Shown: positions 36,234-46,806, numbered from the stretch's first letter. The stretch is DNA of 64,000 bases from Microcaldota archaeon (GCA_021811605.1 JAJZNR010000011.1:1-64000), one strand, 5' to 3'. A program made the numbers and translations. The notes: generated by a model not told the origin, from the sequence alone.

Positions 36234-37328
36234 TTAAATGGTTGAATCCTGTTTTGGCTTTGGCGCTTCGGCAATCAGTCCCCTTAGCCCTTCTGTGTCT
36301 TTGAATTCGTTGTGCGAAGACGCTTTCCGAATTCTATTCATTATCGCGAGTCCTATTCCCTCCTCATTGAAGATTTCCACCACCCCGAACTTCACCTTCA
36401 TGGAGTCAATGAGTATCAAGCCATCGTAAAGGTTCTTCGCAATCTCGTAAAGGTCCTTTGATGTGCCTAGCGCTATCGTACTGCAACCGGTTTCCGAGAG
36501 CTTTTTGCACGATTCGGCTGAACCTACGAATACGAATTCTGGAATCTCATCTATTTCCGAGATGATGTCGAGAAGCTCGTCGGCATTGCCGTCGAACATG
36601 AAAAGAGGAGTATCAGGCGCATAGTGTTTGTATTTGGTGCCCGGACTCAGCGCGATATCGACTTCGCGCATTCCCTTTGCGACGTCGCCAACCTTCGGAC
36701 GCTCGCCGAACGCTTTCTCGAGCTCTTCGATCGTAAAAGGGCCGGGTCTCAGCACCGTGAATGTCCTCAGGTCGATTATAGTGGATTCCAAACCGAAGAA
36801 AGAAGGGCCCGAGTCCACGATGCAGTCTACCTTCCCGTCAAAATATCGCAGCGCCTGCTGTGCATTCGTCGAGGTTGGCTTCTTTGAGAGGTTGGCGCTT
36901 GGAGCCGCTATTGGGACTCCTGCGGCCTTGATCAATTCGAGTGCGACAGGATGGGCAGGCATTCTTAACGCGACGGTGTTCAACCCTGCGGTGACCTCTC
37001 TCGGGAGCTCTCTGTTCGCATCGACTATGAACGTGAGCGGACAAGGCCACATCCTTCTGATTGCGCGGAGGCGCTCTTCTGGGATCTTACCGATTTCCTG
37101 CGCCTGTTCCAGCGAAGCCACAGTAACTATGAGCGGATTGTCGCTCGGCCTTCCCTTTGCCTTGAAGATTTTTCTGCACGCTTCGGGGTTGAACGCGTCG
37201 GCGCCTATGCCGTATACTGTTTCCGTAGGAAACACCACTAGACCGCCGTTGGCAATGTAACCGGCGGCCTCTCTTATCGCAAGATTATCCGGCCTGATGG
37301 GATCAATCTTCAGAACTTTTGTTTCCAT
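36234..37328 (-). CDS. Sua5/YrdC threonylcarbamoyl-AMP synthase
   Basis: GGLVVFPTETVYGIGADAFNPEACRKIFKAKGRPSDNPL; SANLSKKPTST; C-terminal Sua5 domain. Confidence 0.93.
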   Translation of the reverse strand: METKVLKIDPIRPDNLAIREAAGYIANGGLVVFPTETVYGIGADAFNPEACRKIFKAKGRPSDNPLIVTVASLEQAQEIGKIPEERLRAIRRMWPCPLTFIVDANRELPREVTAGLNTVALRMPAHPVALELIKAAGVPIAAPSANLSKKPTSTNAQQALRYFDGKVDCIVDSGPSFFGLESTIIDLRTFTVLRPGPFTIEELEKAFGERPKVGDVAKGMREVDIALSPGTKYKHYAPDTPLFMFDGNADELLDIISEIDEIPEFVFVGSAESCKKLSETGCSTIALGTSKDLYEIAKNLYDGLILIDSMKVKFGVVEIFNEEGIGLAIMNRIRKASSHNEFKDTEGLRGLIAEAPKPKQDSTI

Positions 37329-37884
37329 CTTCCAACCTATCCAACGAATAATTGACTATGTCTATACAGCTAGCCGCCAAGTACTTCTTCCGCCCGAGAG
37401 AAAGCTTATCGCCGTAACGAAGGGCGAAGCCCTCATCCTTCTTTGGCAGGCCGACATGGTCGCCGAGCACGAAGAGCGCACCCTCCCCCAATTCCATGCT
37501 GTCTATCGGCTTGCCGCTATCGCTCAAAACAAGTATCCTGCTGTTCTCCGCATGCTTCTGTTTTATTATCTCTTGGAACGATTTCCTATCCACTTCGATT
37601 CCAGGATGGCGCTTTCCGGCTATCACGTTCCTTAGAATCTCTTCCCAGCTCCTCTCGTCTATGTGCGCGTCTCGCAGCTCTGCGCCGCTTATCCTTATGT
37701 GCAGCGGCGGGCTCGGAGGGCCGTTGAGCACCGCGTGAAACACCACGTCCTGGCGGTGAGCCTGTGATTTGAATATCGCCATAAGAGCGCATTGGTAGAC
37801 TATGTCGAGTCTTCCTGCATCGATTAGGCTCCTGAAGTTGGGGCTCGTGAATCCGGTTCTGGAAAATAGAAGGAATTCCCTCAT
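37303..37884 (-). CDS. trmY: tRNA pseudouridine(54) N1-methyltransferase TrmY
   Basis: SRTGFTSPNFRSLIDAGRLDIVYQCALMAIF, HAVLNGPPSPP, FVLGDHVGLPKKDE. Confidence 0.85.
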   Translation of the reverse strand: MREFLLFSRTGFTSPNFRSLIDAGRLDIVYQCALMAIFKSQAHRQDVVFHAVLNGPPSPPLHIRISGAELRDAHIDERSWEEILRNVIAGKRHPGIEVDRKSFQEIIKQKHAENSRILVLSDSGKPIDSMELGEGALFVLGDHVGLPKKDEGFALRYGDKLSLGRKKYLAASCIDIVNYSLDRLEDGNKSSED

Positions 37885-37898
37885 GAAAATCTTTTTTC

Positions 37899-38939
37899 CT
37901 ATGGTTGTGGCGATTCTGCATGCGGTTCCGTTGCAGTATTGTCCCTGCCTTTCTTTACCGCATAGTTCTCCATCTTTATCGACCTGTCCAAGAGCTGCGA
38001 GAACCGCCTGTCCGCCTCGCTGTAGTTAATCTTGGTGATATGTTCGCTCCTCTTGGTTATGATGTTGAACGGCGGTATCTTGTACGCAATCTTGTCATCC
38101 ATGAGTATGCGCTCATGCTGTTGCATCGCATCTGTGCCGTCCATCACACGTATCTCCAGTCCTATTCCGGGGCCGCTGAGCTCCGCCCTGAAGTCCGACA
38201 CGCTCTCGTTGAACTTCGAATCTAGCATCTCCTTTGAGGTGAGTATCGATATCTTGGTGAAATTCGGCATGCTGTTCTCTATCAGCCTGTGGAGGTTCGC
38301 GAGCGCGATAGAATTAAAGTGCTTGTCGACTATCCGGAGGTGACCGTGCATCTGGGAGAAGAGCTGATCTTGCAGGTTGATGACGTTCGAGAAAGGTGTA
38401 CTGGGGTTGATGGAGAATGCGTGTTTCATATGCGGCTGTTTCGCAGAAGGTTTTCTCGATAGGTACACCAGATAGGTATCTGAAAGGAACGCCCCGGCCG
38501 CACCTGCGTAGACAAGATACAGGTATGCGCTCTGAAGGTACACTGCGAAGTCCGAAAGTATCACAAAAAGCAGCAATATGTATACTACAGTGAAGGCGGT
38601 GTGCAGTACCACGTACGTTCCCGAAAGCACGTCTCGGTCGTACGCTCTTATGAAATTGATGAAAGAGGCACCGATGAGCATGAACGCAATCATGAAAAGG
38701 AGGTACGATTCGAGTATGCCCTGGTGGAAAGAGCTGATGTTGGTCAGATATGACTGCAGGATCGGGACGATTGGTGAATTGCTGGCTGAGCTCTGCAGGC
38801 CGGCGCCGAGGCCGATGCCGTAGAATATAGAAAACTCCTTTATGGCATAGATTGCGCCGGCGAGAAGAAGGAATGAGCTCAGACCGGATATGCTGAGCGC
38901 AATAAGACCACTGCTCCTATCCTCGCCTACTTTCATCAA
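37899..38939 (-). CDS. Membrane protein with soluble C-terminal domain, unknown function
   Basis: 346 aa, ~4 TM then QQHERILMDDKIAYKIPPFNIITKRSEHIT. Confidence 0.65.
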   Translation of the reverse strand: MMKVGEDRSSGLIALSISGLSSFLLLAGAIYAIKEFSIFYGIGLGAGLQSSASNSPIVPILQSYLTNISSFHQGILESYLLFMIAFMLIGASFINFIRAYDRDVLSGTYVVLHTAFTVVYILLLFVILSDFAVYLQSAYLYLVYAGAAGAFLSDTYLVYLSRKPSAKQPHMKHAFSINPSTPFSNVINLQDQLFSQMHGHLRIVDKHFNSIALANLHRLIENSMPNFTKISILTSKEMLDSKFNESVSDFRAELSGPGIGLEIRVMDGTDAMQQHERILMDDKIAYKIPPFNIITKRSEHITKINYSEADRRFSQLLDRSIKMENYAVKKGRDNTATEPHAESPQP

Positions 38940-39030
38940 ACCCCCAGTTATTAACGAACAGTATTAACTATATGTATAAATATCTAAAAAGGCGCACTAC
39001 TAACTACTTTCAAACAATGTAGGTGACAGC

Positions 39031-39831
39031 ATGACAGAAGTCGTAATATTGAGAAATGCTGGCGGGGATGTTGACGCCCTGCGTGATGACATAACAGCGG
39101 CACTGAAGGGTGCGAAGGACACTATAGTCATAGTGGCTTGCATGGACTGCAGGCTTAATGGCTATCTTGATAAGCTGAGGGAACAGCTGGAATCAGGTAC
39201 AATCGGTGAAAAAACAGAGGTCTGGGAAACACAGCATGCAGACTGCGGAGCCATGAAGACGGTTGTAGCCAAATTTACGCAGGATATTGACCTTAGCGAT
39301 GAGGTGGCTGTGACGTTCGTCTCACCGTTGCAGAAAACGGTTGGTGCAGAGCTTTCTGCTGTTAAAATGTCACCTGAGAGCGCACTTGCCCTGGCGCTTG
39401 GCGAGAACGGCAGACTCCAGGTAGCGAGGCTGAAGAGGATGGGAGTGCCTGAAAAAGGGATAAAAAACAAACTCATAACAGCCAGGGATGCTGGGGAACT
39501 GAACACGCATTACACGCCTAACGAAGATGAGGACCTGCGTTCCCTGATAATATCTACGCCTTCGACCATGCCGTTTACGGATATTGCGGAGAGGATTGGA
39601 AGAGAGCCGAAAGAGGCCTATTTCATACAGGCAGGTGAACCTGAAAGAGAAATAGCGCATATAAAGCTGGCAGTGGAGCGGCTCGACATCAAGGACGTGG
39701 TGATAACAGCAAGAGATGAGAGGGACATTGAGAGGGCAGAGAAGCTTCAGAACGTACTCGAAAGGGACCTTGGAAGGAATATAGGCATAGAAGTGAGAAC
39801 TCTTAAAAAAAAGAGCAAGGTAGAAGGCTAG
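39031..39831 (+). CDS. Divergent beta-carbonic-anhydrase-like protein
   Basis: ILRNAGG, IVIVACMDCRLNG (CxDxR), QHADCGAM (HxxC). Confidence 0.5.
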   Translation: MTEVVILRNAGGDVDALRDDITAALKGAKDTIVIVACMDCRLNGYLDKLREQLESGTIGEKTEVWETQHADCGAMKTVVAKFTQDIDLSDEVAVTFVSPLQKTVGAELSAVKMSPESALALALGENGRLQVARLKRMGVPEKGIKNKLITARDAGELNTHYTPNEDEDLRSLIISTPSTMPFTDIAERIGREPKEAYFIQAGEPEREIAHIKLAVERLDIKDVVITARDERDIERAEKLQNVLERDLGRNIGIEVRTLKKKSKVEG

Positions 39832-39922
39832 ATTAAAGGTCTCGTTTCTGCGATGCCAGACTGGACAGAACAGATGCTGGGTATTATTCGATTTATATCC
39901 ATTCGGAAATGGGAAGCAGCGA

Positions 39923-40516
39923 TTAGCGTTTGTTATTTTCGATTTCTTTTACTTCGTTATGCCGCTCTGGTTCCGTTCCCCTTTTCATCGCCTTTTCGGT
40001 ATTCTGAAGGACAAAGACAAACCATGAGGCGTACTTCTTTGGATTCCTCTTCATGTCTTCCTTGATGCTGTCGATGCTCATCCACTTCCAGTCCTGCACC
40101 TCTTCGGGATTCGGCTCCGGCCTCCCGTCAAACTTCCCGAAAAAGAGGTGGTCATACTCGTTCTCGGTTAGGCCGTTTCCTACGTCGGCCCTGTAGACAA
40201 ACTCCGTAACCTGGTGCATTTCGCAGTCTATGCCCATCTCCTCCTTGAGCCTCCGATGCGCCGCCCTGTCCACGTGCTCTCCGGGGAACGGGTGGCTGCA
40301 CACCGTGTTCACCCATTTAAGCGGCTCGTGGTATTTTCCCGCAGAGCGCTGCTGCAACAGCAGCTCTCCTTTTGAGTTAAACACGCATATCGATATCGCG
40401 CGGTGAAGCCTGCCACCGTGCTGGTGCGCGGCTATCTTCTCCATAGTACCCAGGGGTTTGTCGCTTTTCGTAACTAATACAACTCTTTGATTGTTAGAGT
40501 CCATTAACTCACTCAA
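39923..40516 (-). CDS. idi: Isopentenyl-diphosphate delta-isomerase, type I (NUDIX)
   Basis: VNTVCSHP, NUDIX-like box AAHRRLKEEMGI, NEYDH. Confidence 0.9.
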   Translation of the reverse strand: MSELMDSNNQRVVLVTKSDKPLGTMEKIAAHQHGGRLHRAISICVFNSKGELLLQQRSAGKYHEPLKWVNTVCSHPFPGEHVDRAAHRRLKEEMGIDCEMHQVTEFVYRADVGNGLTENEYDHLFFGKFDGRPEPNPEEVQDWKWMSIDSIKEDMKRNPKKYASWFVFVLQNTEKAMKRGTEPERHNEVKEIENNKR

Positions 40517-40721
40517 CTAGCATGGAGCCAGAGCAGTATTCGACCTCTTCGGTATATAATGCTTTTCCCAGGATTCCACGTTTGCAGAATCTAGGGCGTA
40601 CCCTGTGTTCTGCGTTTTATGAATCGTGGTGGGTTTTTATTGATTACAGCCGGTATGCCATACTCGCTATCGGAGTGAGAGCTCTGTTGCGGAGTGCATA
40701 AATAGATTCCCAGTAGAAGAA

Positions 40722-42257
40722 ATGAATACAGGGTCGGATTTGATGTTCCTTGAGGGTTTCGGGCGGGTGGTAAACGCCAAGGCACCAGAGTTTCCAAAGG
40801 GATTCACATGGCTCAACACTAGGAAGGAGCTCCGGCTCTCGAAACTGAAGGGCAGTGTCATCCTTCTCGACTTCTGGACATATTGCTGCGGGAACTGTAT
40901 GCATATGGTCCCTGTCCTGGAACGGCTTGGAGAGAAGTACCGCGACATGCCAGTAGTCATAATAGGCGTTCATTCCGCTAAGTTTGAGAACGAGAAGAAG
41001 CAGGAGAACGTCCTCGAGGCAGTGAAGAGGTACGAGATAACACATCCTGTGGTCGTGGACCAGGAGATGAAGATATGGCGCAGCTACGGCGTAAGCGCGT
41101 GGCCTACCTTTGTTTTCATAGATCCGTCCGGGAAGATTGTGGCAAAAAAATCAGGGGAACGGGACTTCTCCGAGTTCGATACGATGATAGAGTCGATGCT
41201 GGGTAAGGCGGAGAGAGAGGGCACGCTGGCAAAGAAGCCCATCAGGATAATGAGGACGCCTGTCACGGATAAGCGAACGTTGTCCTACCCTGGCAAGATG
41301 TCGTTCTCCTCCGATGGGAAATCTTTCGCACTCAGCGACTCAAATCATAACCGTATACTCATAATCGACGCGGGCAGCGGGAGGATAAAACAGAGGATTG
41401 GAGGTGAGAAGGGACTCGAAGACGGTTCGTTCGATTCGGCGAGGTTCTACAGGCCGCAGGGAGTCCTCTGGCTCGGTGAAAATACGATTTATGTGGCGGA
41501 TACCGAAAATCATGCACTGCGTGTTATTGACCTGTCCCTGAAGGAGGTGAAGACCCTCGCGGGCAACGGGGAGAAGAGCGATTGGCAGGGTTACACCTAC
41601 GTACCTAAGGAGGGCGAAAACTCGGAACTGAACTCCCCTTGGGATCTCACTTACCACAACGGTTCGATAATCATAGCAATGGCTGGTCTTCACCAGCTAT
41701 GGGCTTACGACATAAAGAGCGGGCTCTTGTACCCTTTCGCCGGTTCTGGAAGGGAAAACCTGTTTGACGGGGATTACCAGAGTGCTGAATTCGCACAACC
41801 GAGCGGCCTGTGGACGCAGGACGGCCATCTCTATGTTGCAGACAGTGAGTCGTCTGCCATTAGGAGCATAGACCTGAAGAACAGGTTCGTGAGCACTCTC
41901 GCGGGGCACGGATTGTTCGTGTTCGGACATGGTGACGGTAAGCTGGCGAGCGCAACCCTCCAGCATCCGCTTGGCGTGTTCGCAGAGGATGGAAAGGTGT
42001 ACATCGCGGACACCTATAACAGCGCTATTAGGATGATAGACCTGAAGAAGAGGGAGGTGACCACACTGGTGGGAAAGCCTGGCGAGAGGTCGTTCTGCAG
42101 GTTCGACGACCCCGACTGCGATACCCTGGGCTTGTACGAACCAAGCGACGTGAAGGCGAAAGGCGGGGTGCTCTATATAGTAGATACCAACAACCACCTT
42201 GTGAGGACGTTTGACCTGAAGGAGATGGTTCTGGGCACGATGGACATAAAGGAATAA
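40722..42257 (+). CDS. Thioredoxin-like + NHL-repeat protein (NHLRC2-like)
   Basis: LLDFWTYCCGNCMHMVPVL; repeated YVADTENHALRVIDL / YVADSESSAIRSIDL / YIADTYNSAIRMIDL. Confidence 0.88.
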   Translation: MNTGSDLMFLEGFGRVVNAKAPEFPKGFTWLNTRKELRLSKLKGSVILLDFWTYCCGNCMHMVPVLERLGEKYRDMPVVIIGVHSAKFENEKKQENVLEAVKRYEITHPVVVDQEMKIWRSYGVSAWPTFVFIDPSGKIVAKKSGERDFSEFDTMIESMLGKAEREGTLAKKPIRIMRTPVTDKRTLSYPGKMSFSSDGKSFALSDSNHNRILIIDAGSGRIKQRIGGEKGLEDGSFDSARFYRPQGVLWLGENTIYVADTENHALRVIDLSLKEVKTLAGNGEKSDWQGYTYVPKEGENSELNSPWDLTYHNGSIIIAMAGLHQLWAYDIKSGLLYPFAGSGRENLFDGDYQSAEFAQPSGLWTQDGHLYVADSESSAIRSIDLKNRFVSTLAGHGLFVFGHGDGKLASATLQHPLGVFAEDGKVYIADTYNSAIRMIDLKKREVTTLVGKPGERSFCRFDDPDCDTLGLYEPSDVKAKGGVLYIVDTNNHLVRTFDLKEMVLGTMDIKE

Positions 42258-42315
42258 GATTCAAATTGTTGTTAAGCCGAGCCGTGGATTCGCTGCGGCG
42301 CGAGCCGCTTTGACC

Positions 42316-42492
42316 TCATACTTCCCTGATGGCTGCCTTTACCTTCGACATCGTTCCTGCGTCGATGCTTGCCATGTTGTGCGCCTTCTTGGCGTGTGCT
42401 GCTATCCTCTGCATCAGCTCCTCTTCCGTATTTGCCCTTGTCTGGAAGTTGCACTGCATTCCTATATCCTTGCACGCGAATGATTTCGCCAT
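42316..42492 (-). CDS. DUF1059-family small protein
   Basis: MAKSFACKDIGMQCNFQTRANTEEELMQRIAAHAKKAHNM... Confidence 0.8.
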   Translation of the reverse strand: MAKSFACKDIGMQCNFQTRANTEEELMQRIAAHAKKAHNMASIDAGTMSKVKAAIREV

Positions 42493-42607
42493 TCGATCAC
42501 CGATTAACTTACGAATCGGAAGTATTAAAGCCCGACTGCGGGATATACGGAAAACAACAAACAATATATTGTTTTGCTTTGAACTATATTTGAATGGAGG
42601 TGCGGCA

Positions 42608-43687
42608 GTGAAGAAGAGAGTTTTCGACGGTTCCATCGACTACATCCAAGTGATGGATGAGAATGGCAACATAGACAGAGAACTCTTTCCCAAGGATGTA
42701 GACGATCAGAAGATAGTGCAGATGTACAAGCTCATGTCGATGGCGAGAGCCCTCGACGCCAAGGCGCTGAGCCTGCAGAGGCAGGGGCGCGCAGTGACGT
42801 ACGCGCCGACACTCGGGCAGGAGGGGGAGATGGTAGGGAGCGCGCTCGCTATGGGAAAATCCGACTGGTTCGTGCCTAACTTCAGGCAGCATCCAGTTTT
42901 CATGGTGAGGGGCTTCCCGCTAGACATAGGACTTCTCTACTGGCGAGGGTTCGAGGAAGGTGTCCTGCCAAAGGGATTCCAGGCCACAGCGGTATGCGTC
43001 CCTGTAGCGACGCAGATGCCGCATGCCGCCGGTCTTGCTTATGCATTCAAGTACAGGAAGACTGGCGCGTCTGTGGTGGCTTACGTAGGCGACGGCGGGA
43101 CATCTGAGGGGGATTTCTACGAGGCGCTGAACTTTGCTGGCGTGATGAAGGCGCCGATGGTTGCGATAATAGAGAATAACGAATGGGCGATATCCGTGCC
43201 GCGGTCGAAGCAGAGCGCGGCGCAAACACTGGCGCAGAAAGCCATAGCAGCAGGCATAGCGGGTGTGCAGGTGGATGGCAACGACGTTATAGGCGTCTAC
43301 AAGGTAGTGAAAGACGCGCTGGCTAACGCGCAGAACGGTCCCACGCTCATAGAGGTGCTTACGTACAGGATGAGCCTGCACACCACTGCAGACGATCCAA
43401 CCAAGTACAGGGACACGCAGGAGCTGGCTCCGTGGCAGGCTAGGGATCCGATACTAAGAGTAAGGACATATCTCACGAAGAACGGATTGTGGGACGAAGC
43501 CAAGGAGAAGGAGATGGCGGAGGGCCAGCTGCAGGCGATAGACGAAGCCGTCGAAAAGGCGGAGCAGTTCAAACCAGACCCCGGCAGCATGTTCAGGCAC
43601 GTGTACAGCTTCATGCCGCAGACTTTGAAGGACGAATTCGATGCCGCTGTAAAGTCCGGTTACTGGCAGCAGCCGGGAAGCGAGTGA
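42608..43687 (+). CDS. pdhA: Pyruvate/2-oxoacid dehydrogenase E1 alpha
   Basis: TPP motif YVGDGGTSEGDFYEALNFAGVMKAPMVAIIENNEWAISVP; GTG start. Confidence 0.92.
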   Translation: MKKRVFDGSIDYIQVMDENGNIDRELFPKDVDDQKIVQMYKLMSMARALDAKALSLQRQGRAVTYAPTLGQEGEMVGSALAMGKSDWFVPNFRQHPVFMVRGFPLDIGLLYWRGFEEGVLPKGFQATAVCVPVATQMPHAAGLAYAFKYRKTGASVVAYVGDGGTSEGDFYEALNFAGVMKAPMVAIIENNEWAISVPRSKQSAAQTLAQKAIAAGIAGVQVDGNDVIGVYKVVKDALANAQNGPTLIEVLTYRMSLHTTADDPTKYRDTQELAPWQARDPILRVRTYLTKNGLWDEAKEKEMAEGQLQAIDEAVEKAEQFKPDPGSMFRHVYSFMPQTLKDEFDAAVKSGYWQQPGSE

Positions 43688-43691
43688 TTCT

Positions 43692-44657
43692 ATGCTTACA
43701 AACATGGTAGGAGCGATAAACAATGCGTTGGACCTGATTCTACAGGAGAACAAGAACGCTGTAGTGATGGGCGAGGACGTAGGCAAGGATGGTGGAGTGT
43801 TCAGGGTCACTGACGGGCTGTTCGCCAAGTATGGCGGCGAGCGTGTGATCGATACGCCTCTGGCGGAATCCAGCATAGTTGGCACAGCGGTAGGGATGGC
43901 GATAGGCGGGATGTTCCCGATTGCAGAGTGCCAGTTTGCCGGCTTCCAGCTGCTCGCATTTAGCCAGATTGCAAACCACATGGCGAGGTACAGGTCCAGG
44001 ACCCGTTCGGCGATAGAGCTTCCGATGATAGTGAGAACCCCTGTGAGCGGAGGGGTCAGGACTCTGGAGCACCATTCAGACAGCCCGGAGGCTCTTTACG
44101 CGCATATCGGCGGATTGATTGTCGTGGAGCCATCCAACCCCTACGATGCGAAAGGTCTTATGATAAAAGCGTCGCACCTGCGTGACCCAGTGATATTCCT
44201 CGAGCCGACAAAGCTGTACAGGCTTTTCAAGCAGGAGGTCCCGGATGGGATGTACGAGGTGGAGATAGGGAAGGCAAACGTAGTCAGGGAGGGAGACGAC
44301 CTTACGATAATAACATGGGGGACGATGGTGCCGGTAGTAAAGAACGCTGTTGAAAAGAAGAAGACCAACGCGGAGATACTCGACCTGAGGACGATAAACC
44401 CGCTCGATGAGCAGACCATACTGGATAGCGTGAAGAAGACGGGAAGGGCGATGATAGTCCACGAGGCGCCATTGTCGTTTGGGCCGGGCGCGGAAATAGC
44501 CGCGAGGATAGCGGAGAAAGCGATCTTCGAACTTGACGCGCCAGTGCTGAGGGTGGCGTCCGGCAGCTTCCCGTATCCGTTCCCAGGATACGAAAATTAT
44601 TACATCCCGAACGAGGCAAAGGTTTCTGAGGCGATTGATACTATATTATCTGAGTAA
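43692..44657 (+). CDS. pdhB: Pyruvate/2-oxoacid dehydrogenase E1 beta
   Basis: MGEDVGKDGGVFRVTDGL, ECQFAGFQ, VHEAPLSFGPGAEIAA. Confidence 0.93.
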   Translation: MLTNMVGAINNALDLILQENKNAVVMGEDVGKDGGVFRVTDGLFAKYGGERVIDTPLAESSIVGTAVGMAIGGMFPIAECQFAGFQLLAFSQIANHMARYRSRTRSAIELPMIVRTPVSGGVRTLEHHSDSPEALYAHIGGLIVVEPSNPYDAKGLMIKASHLRDPVIFLEPTKLYRLFKQEVPDGMYEVEIGKANVVREGDDLTIITWGTMVPVVKNAVEKKKTNAEILDLRTINPLDEQTILDSVKKTGRAMIVHEAPLSFGPGAEIAARIAEKAIFELDAPVLRVASGSFPYPFPGYENYYIPNEAKVSEAIDTILSE

Positions 44658-44673
44658 AGTTTATCTGAGTGGA

Positions 44674-45918
44674 GTGAAGCACGTGAAGGAGATAAAATTC
44701 GTTGACGTTGGAGAAGGCATAACTGAAGGTCACCTTGTAAAGTGGCTAGTGAAGGACGGCGACACGGTGAAGGAGGACCAGTCTGTTGCCCAGGTTGAGA
44801 CGGACAAGGCGGTTGTGCAGGTCCCAGCACCAATCGGTGGGATAGTAAAGCAGGTAACTAAGGAAGACGGAATACTTCACATAGGCGACGTCGTAGCCGC
44901 AATAGGGACCGCGGATGAGATAAAGAATTATAAGATAGGACAGCCTGCGGCAGCTGCACCGAAGGCGGTCTCCACAGTGGCAGCGCAAAAGACGACGCCT
45001 GGTGCGGCTCAGGCTTCAAAACCAAAAGAGGTAATCGCAACGCCTGCGGTGAGGAAGCTAGCCCACGACCTTGATGTCGACATAGGCACGGTCACCGGAA
45101 CCGGGCCTAACGGGAGGATACTTGAAAATGACGTGAGGACCGCTGCAGGAAAGGGAGTCCCATCCCATGCAGCCCCGCCGCAGAAGTTCTCGGAGGTGTT
45201 GGAACAGAAGCACGAGGAGAACATTGTGAGGGAACCGATGTCAATGACGAGGAAGGCGATAGCGCGCAACATGGAGGAATCGTGGAAGATACCGAGAGCG
45301 ACGCACATGGATCTCATAAACGCGACAGAACTATGGAATCTGGTCGGCAAGGAAAAGAAGAAGATGCAGGATGAGAGACAGGTGCACTTAACCTTCCTGC
45401 CGTTCATAATAAAGGCGCTGGTCGAGGCGCTGAAAGAGAATCCACACTTCAACGCAAGCTACGACCATGACAAGCAGGAGATAATAGTGAAGAAGTACTA
45501 CAACATCGGGCTTGCCGCCGAAGCGCCTGATGGCCTCAAGGTGGTGGTCATAAAGGACGCGGACAAGAAGAGCGTGGTTCAGATAGCAAAGGAGATACAG
45601 CAGCTCCACGACAAGGTACTGAAGCAGACCATAGCTATAGAGGAGATGAAGGACACCAGCATAACGATAACCAACATCGGAAGTCTGGGCGGAGGATTCC
45701 TGGCCGTGGCGATGATAAACCCGCCTGACGTGGCGATAATCGGAATTCTATCGATGAGGGATTGGCCTTTCGCCGACAACGGGAAGATACAGATCGGGAA
45801 GATTATGCCCTTCACGATAACCTTCGACCACAGGGTGGTGGATGGGGCGGAGGCTGTGAAGCTGGGGAACGCATTGAAGAAGTATCTTGAAGACCCTGAC
45901 TTTTTGGAGATGCTTTAA
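44674..45918 (+). CDS. pdhC: Dihydrolipoamide acyltransferase E2
   Basis: Lipoyl domain VETDKAVVQVPAP, PSBD region, FDHRVVDGAEA; start GTG 44674 or 44683. Confidence 0.93.
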   Translation: MKHVKEIKFVDVGEGITEGHLVKWLVKDGDTVKEDQSVAQVETDKAVVQVPAPIGGIVKQVTKEDGILHIGDVVAAIGTADEIKNYKIGQPAAAAPKAVSTVAAQKTTPGAAQASKPKEVIATPAVRKLAHDLDVDIGTVTGTGPNGRILENDVRTAAGKGVPSHAAPPQKFSEVLEQKHEENIVREPMSMTRKAIARNMEESWKIPRATHMDLINATELWNLVGKEKKKMQDERQVHLTFLPFIIKALVEALKENPHFNASYDHDKQEIIVKKYYNIGLAAEAPDGLKVVVIKDADKKSVVQIAKEIQQLHDKVLKQTIAIEEMKDTSITITNIGSLGGGFLAVAMINPPDVAIIGILSMRDWPFADNGKIQIGKIMPFTITFDHRVVDGAEAVKLGNALKKYLEDPDFLEML

Positions 45919-46781
45919 TGGCCTTGGAATATGGGATACTTCTTGCGCTTGCATCCATGGTGGCGTGGGGGCTTTACGATTTCTCCATCGCAATAGTTTC
46001 GCGGAAGATCGGGGCCCTCAGAACTTCGCTATGGGTAACGGTAATAACAGCCGTTGCTTTTGCTGTGCTTCTTTCTACGTACAGCATACCTGCGCTTACA
46101 CCTGCCCAGCTTCTGCTAATGCTCTTTGTTGCACTCGCCGCGATAGTTGGAATTCTCTCGTTTACGAAGGCGTTCAAAACGGGTCAAGTATCTATTGTTT
46201 CCCCGATAGTTAGCGCGTGGGTAGTAGTCACGATATTCCTTAGCATAATACTGCTGAATGAAAAACTGGATCTTATCCAGTCTGCGGGCATAGTAGCGAT
46301 AATACTTGGCGGGATACTGATATCGTTTAAATGGAGCGACCTGGTACGGGTTAGGTGGAAGAATGCAACAAAAGGAGTAAAGTATGCTCTTGTCGCTGCT
46401 TGCGCTTCGGGTCTTTATTATTTCTCTTTGAGCGTTCTGACCTCTCAGATTGGGTGGTTTCCGGCTGCATTTCTGTACAACATACCGATGATTGCCATGT
46501 TTATAGTGGTGGGAGCAGCGACGAAGAGACGCCTGGCATTCCCGATAGACAAGTATGGGGCTCTGACCGTAGTGGTTGGCCTTCTCAGTTTTGCCGGAGT
46601 ATTAACCTACAGCGCAGGCGTTTCATATAGCTACACGGCGCTTGTGGCGGCCATAGTCTCCGCCTCACCGATACTTACAGTGGTGCTTGCAATGGCGTTG
46701 TTAAAAGAGCGGCCCGAGTATAGCCAGCTGTTTGGTATCGCGATGGTTATAGCAGGTCTTATTACTGTGTCGTTTTGGTGA
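45918..46781 (+). CDS. EamA/DMT family permease
   Basis: 10 TM, two internal repeats. Confidence 0.8.
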   Translation: MALEYGILLALASMVAWGLYDFSIAIVSRKIGALRTSLWVTVITAVAFAVLLSTYSIPALTPAQLLLMLFVALAAIVGILSFTKAFKTGQVSIVSPIVSAWVVVTIFLSIILLNEKLDLIQSAGIVAIILGGILISFKWSDLVRVRWKNATKGVKYALVAACASGLYYFSLSVLTSQIGWFPAAFLYNIPMIAMFIVVGAATKRRLAFPIDKYGALTVVVGLLSFAGVLTYSAGVSYSYTALVAAIVSASPILTVVLAMALLKERPEYSQLFGIAMVIAGLITVSFW

Positions 46782-46806
46782 TGTTTGAAACTATTTTGGT
46801 GTTCTT

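Noticed and set aside
36101-36274. N-terminal extension of the CCA enzyme ORF to 36274
   Set aside because: Runs antisense through tRNA-Ala; the conserved start is MAKAKGK at 36100.
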